Assembly: GCA_029861795.1 (NCBI GenBank)
Contig: JAOTYS010000252.1
Coordinates: 1-6,905, forward strand
DNA length: 6,905 nucleotides
Direction of reading: 5' to 3'
Source: Gammaproteobacteria bacterium
GTDB lineage: Bacteria; Pseudomonadota; Gammaproteobacteria; Arenicellales; JAOTYS01
A program made the position numbers and the translations under genes. This document shows positions 5,466 through 6,905 of this stretch, in pieces (the first letter of the stretch is position 1; every line of letters begins with the position of its first letter). The notes under the pieces are model-generated. The model made no database searches. It was not told the origin of the DNA and worked only from the letters and a program-made list of their open reading frames with translations.

Positions 5466-6617
5466 GTGGCTCTACAATTTTCTCGCGACGAGTACGACGC
5501 ACGCCAGCGAAAGGCGTGTGCCAAGATGGCGGACGAAGGTCTTGACGGTCTACTCATCTTTCGTCAGGAGAGCATGTACTACCTGACAGGCTACGACACC
5601 GGCGGCTACACGATGTTTCAGGGTATGTATATGAATGTGGACGGAGAGATGGTTCTTTTGGTTCGCTCCGCCGATCGCATCCAGTCACGTCTCACCTCGG
5701 TGGTCGAAGACATCCGGGTATGGGTGGATCGCGAGGGTGCCAATCCAGCGGACGATGTTAGGCAAATGATCGATGACCTGGGCGGTCGTGGTAAGCGAAT
5801 CGGTGTGGAATACCATGCCTATGGATTGACCGCGCAACGCGGCAAGATGGTTGACGCTGTGCTGCAAGGATTTTGCGAATTGGTTGACGGCTCTGATCTA
5901 GTGCGTGTGTTGCGTTTGGTGAAAAGTCCGGCTGAGCTAGAGTATGTCCGTAAGGCCGGTGAGCTTAGTGACCAGGCATGGGGTGTTGCGAATCGGATGT
6001 CCAAGCCAGGCGAATTTCTGGGCAACGTCTACGGCGAGATGCTAAACGTTATCATGCGCGGCGATGGTGATCCCACGGCGAGCCGCTGGCCCATGGGGGC
6101 TGGAGAGGATGCGTTGTTTGTCCGATACCACACGGGAAAGAATGTGATAGGTGCCCATGACCAAGTGCAGCACGAATTCGCCGCCGCCTACCGCCATTAT
6201 CACGCTGCCGCCATGAGCGTGGTGTTAACCGGCGAGGCAAGTGCAACGCAACGCGACATGTTCAAAGCATGTGTAGACGCCCTACAGGCGACCGAAGAAA
6301 CCTTGCGCCCTGGGAATACCGTGGGCGACGTGTTTGACGCTCATGCCAAGACGTTTATAGAGGCTGGTTATGGTGACGCCTATCTCAACGCCTGTGGCTA
6401 CACCATGGGGGCGACCTATCCACCCACCTGGATGGACTGGCCTATGTTTTGGACCGGGAATCCGCAAGTCCTTGAACCTGGCATGGTGTACTTCCTGCAC
6501 ATGATTCTGCTGGACGATAAGACCGGTCTCACCATGTCACTTGGTGAGACAGTTATTGTGACTGAAGGTGCGTGTGAACCTGTTAATAACGCGCCCCGCG
6601 AGTTGGTGATCAACTGA
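5466..6617 (+). CDS. M24-family creatinase-like hydrolase (DoeA/ectoine-hydrolase-like)
   Basis: This is a 383-residue cytoplasmic protein of the M24 'pita-bread' fold, which includes Xaa-Pro peptidases, creatinase and the ectoine hydrolase DoeA. An N-terminal creatinase-type domain (about 1-150, with MYYLTGYDTGGY at 37-48) is followed by the catalytic domain (about 155-383). IGAHDQV at 228-234 aligns with the segment holding the catalytic His of creatinase, making His231 the likely base. Most metal ligands of true M24 peptidases are missing: no Asp is present in AAAYRHYHAAAM (239-250), the GHG-type His is Tyr in GYTMG (311-315), and the Glu of the TIEPG position appears as His345. Glu361 in LGETVIVTEGACE remains. 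A metal-independent hydrolase of a small C-N substrate is therefore more likely than a peptidase. The GTG start is supported by AGGAG (5455-5459, 6-nt spacer). The fold is confident; the substrate is not. Confidence 0.82.
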   Translation: MALQFSRDEYDARQRKACAKMADEGLDGLLIFRQESMYYLTGYDTGGYTMFQGMYMNVDGEMVLLVRSADRIQSRLTSVVEDIRVWVDREGANPADDVRQMIDDLGGRGKRIGVEYHAYGLTAQRGKMVDAVLQGFCELVDGSDLVRVLRLVKSPAELEYVRKAGELSDQAWGVANRMSKPGEFLGNVYGEMLNVIMRGDGDPTASRWPMGAGEDALFVRYHTGKNVIGAHDQVQHEFAAAYRHYHAAAMSVVLTGEASATQRDMFKACVDALQATEETLRPGNTVGDVFDAHAKTFIEAGYGDAYLNACGYTMGATYPPTWMDWPMFWTGNPQVLEPGMVYFLHMILLDDKTGLTMSLGETVIVTEGACEPVNNAPRELVIN

Positions 6618-6698
6618 CTAGACCTGAATGTCACGCACTTAAGGAAAATGTCAGTCAAAATTGCCGCATTTAGTCTCACACGTGATTCCCGCGAACGA

Positions 6699-6730
6699 CT
6701 GCACGGATGCAGGAGGTAGAGCAACGCAGG
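6699..6730 (+). repeat. Diverged copy of the downstream hairpin repeat
   Basis: CTGCA-CGGA-TGCAG (6699-6712) forms a 5-bp hairpin with the same CGGA loop as the tandem units. The sequence after it (6713-6730) matches the unit's second half at about 14 of 20 positions, but about 10 bases corresponding to the end of the unit are missing. It looks like an older member of the same repeat family. The gap from 6618 to 6698 holds no gene or clear terminator. Confidence 0.6.
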
Positions 6731-6905
6731 GATAGATACACGGATGTATCGTAGTAGGGTAATGCAGGAGCAATTACCGATAGATACACGGATGTATCGT
6801 AGTAGGGTAATGCAGGAGCAATTACCGATAGATACACGGATGTATCGTAGTAGGGTAATGCAGGAGCAATTACCGATAGATACACGGATGTATCGTAGTA
6901 GGGTA
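6731..6905 (+). repeat. 48-bp tandem hairpin array, running off the window
   Basis: Three identical 48-bp units (6731-6778, 6779-6826, 6827-6874) are followed by the first 31 bases of a fourth at the window edge. Each unit contains two hairpins. The first is GATACA-CGGA-TGTATC (6735-6750 in unit 1). The second has arms GGTAAT (6758-6763) and ATTACC (6773-6778), an inner GC/GC pair with one bulged A, and an AGGA loop. Both loops carry GGA on the plus strand, the same direction as the upstream hydrolase gene. The bases ACACGGATGT in the first hairpin match the known CsrA/RsmE consensus (A/U)CANGGANG(U/A) at every fixed position. Perfect identity of units implies recent expansion or homogenisation. 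The repeat is certain; an RNA role is inferred. Confidence 0.93.

Noticed and set aside
6603..6657. Short inverted repeats (GTTG/CAAC and TGACT/AGTCA) after the hydrolase gene as a terminator
   Set aside because: Stems are only 4-5 bp, GC-poor or widely spaced, with no T-run, so no terminator can be supported.
6676..6885. Minus-strand open frame of 69 codons with 16-residue repeats
   Set aside because: The 48-bp period is divisible by three, so the tandem array is open by arithmetic. The start is a GTG within the repeat, no ribosome binding site precedes it, and the DNA is better explained as paired hairpins.
6731..6905. CRISPR array
   Set aside because: The whole 48-bp unit is repeated without variable spacers, and no cas gene is near.

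Overview
The window looks like chromosomal DNA of a proteobacterium of medium GC content, most likely a gammaproteobacterium. That placement is an inference from the gene families (a CHAD protein paired with a ParA ATPase, a HalD/BesD-like oxygenase, a periplasmic-type Cu/Zn superoxide dismutase) and from the Shine-Dalgarno sites. No rRNA, tRNA, CRISPR array, phage gene or transposase was seen.

Left part (1-2947). A 123-residue protein of unknown function on the plus strand converges on, and overlaps by 38 bp, the end of a minus-strand gene pair. The pair is transcribed as CHAD protein first (TTG start, good ribosome binding site), then, 13 bp later, a ParA/MinD-type ATPase. CHAD domains bind inorganic polyphosphate, and orphan ParA ATPases often position large cargo along the nucleoid, so a polyphosphate- or PHA-granule positioning pair is a reasonable hypothesis. 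The CHAD gene is divergent from a small plus-strand gene (77 codons), and an 8-bp inverted repeat lies in the shared upstream region.

Middle part (2948-4775). After the small gene and about 195 bp without a gene comes a 2-oxoglutarate/Fe(II) oxygenase of the HalD/BesD-like type. It keeps the full HxD...H metal triad, so hydroxylation is more likely than halogenation. It is followed 28 bp later by a decayed sodC (Cu/Zn superoxide dismutase). This pseudogene has two in-frame stops, a frameshifting deletion and lost metal ligands, but still has a perfect-looking ribosome binding site. A GC-rich stem-loop closes this unit.

Right part (4745-6905). A PadR-family regulator starts 11 bp after a perfect 20-bp palindrome, a strong candidate operator. 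After a 177-bp spacer with an in-phase 21-bp repeat comes an M24-fold 'pita-bread' hydrolase that resembles creatinase and ectoine hydrolase and has lost most metal ligands. Downstream is an array of identical 48-bp tandem units that continues off the window. Each unit folds into two hairpins presenting GGA in the loop, and the first hairpin matches the published CsrA/RsmE binding consensus. An older diverged copy just upstream keeps the same hairpin with compensatory stem changes. A CsrA-titrating RNA or 3' UTR is the most interesting untested idea here.
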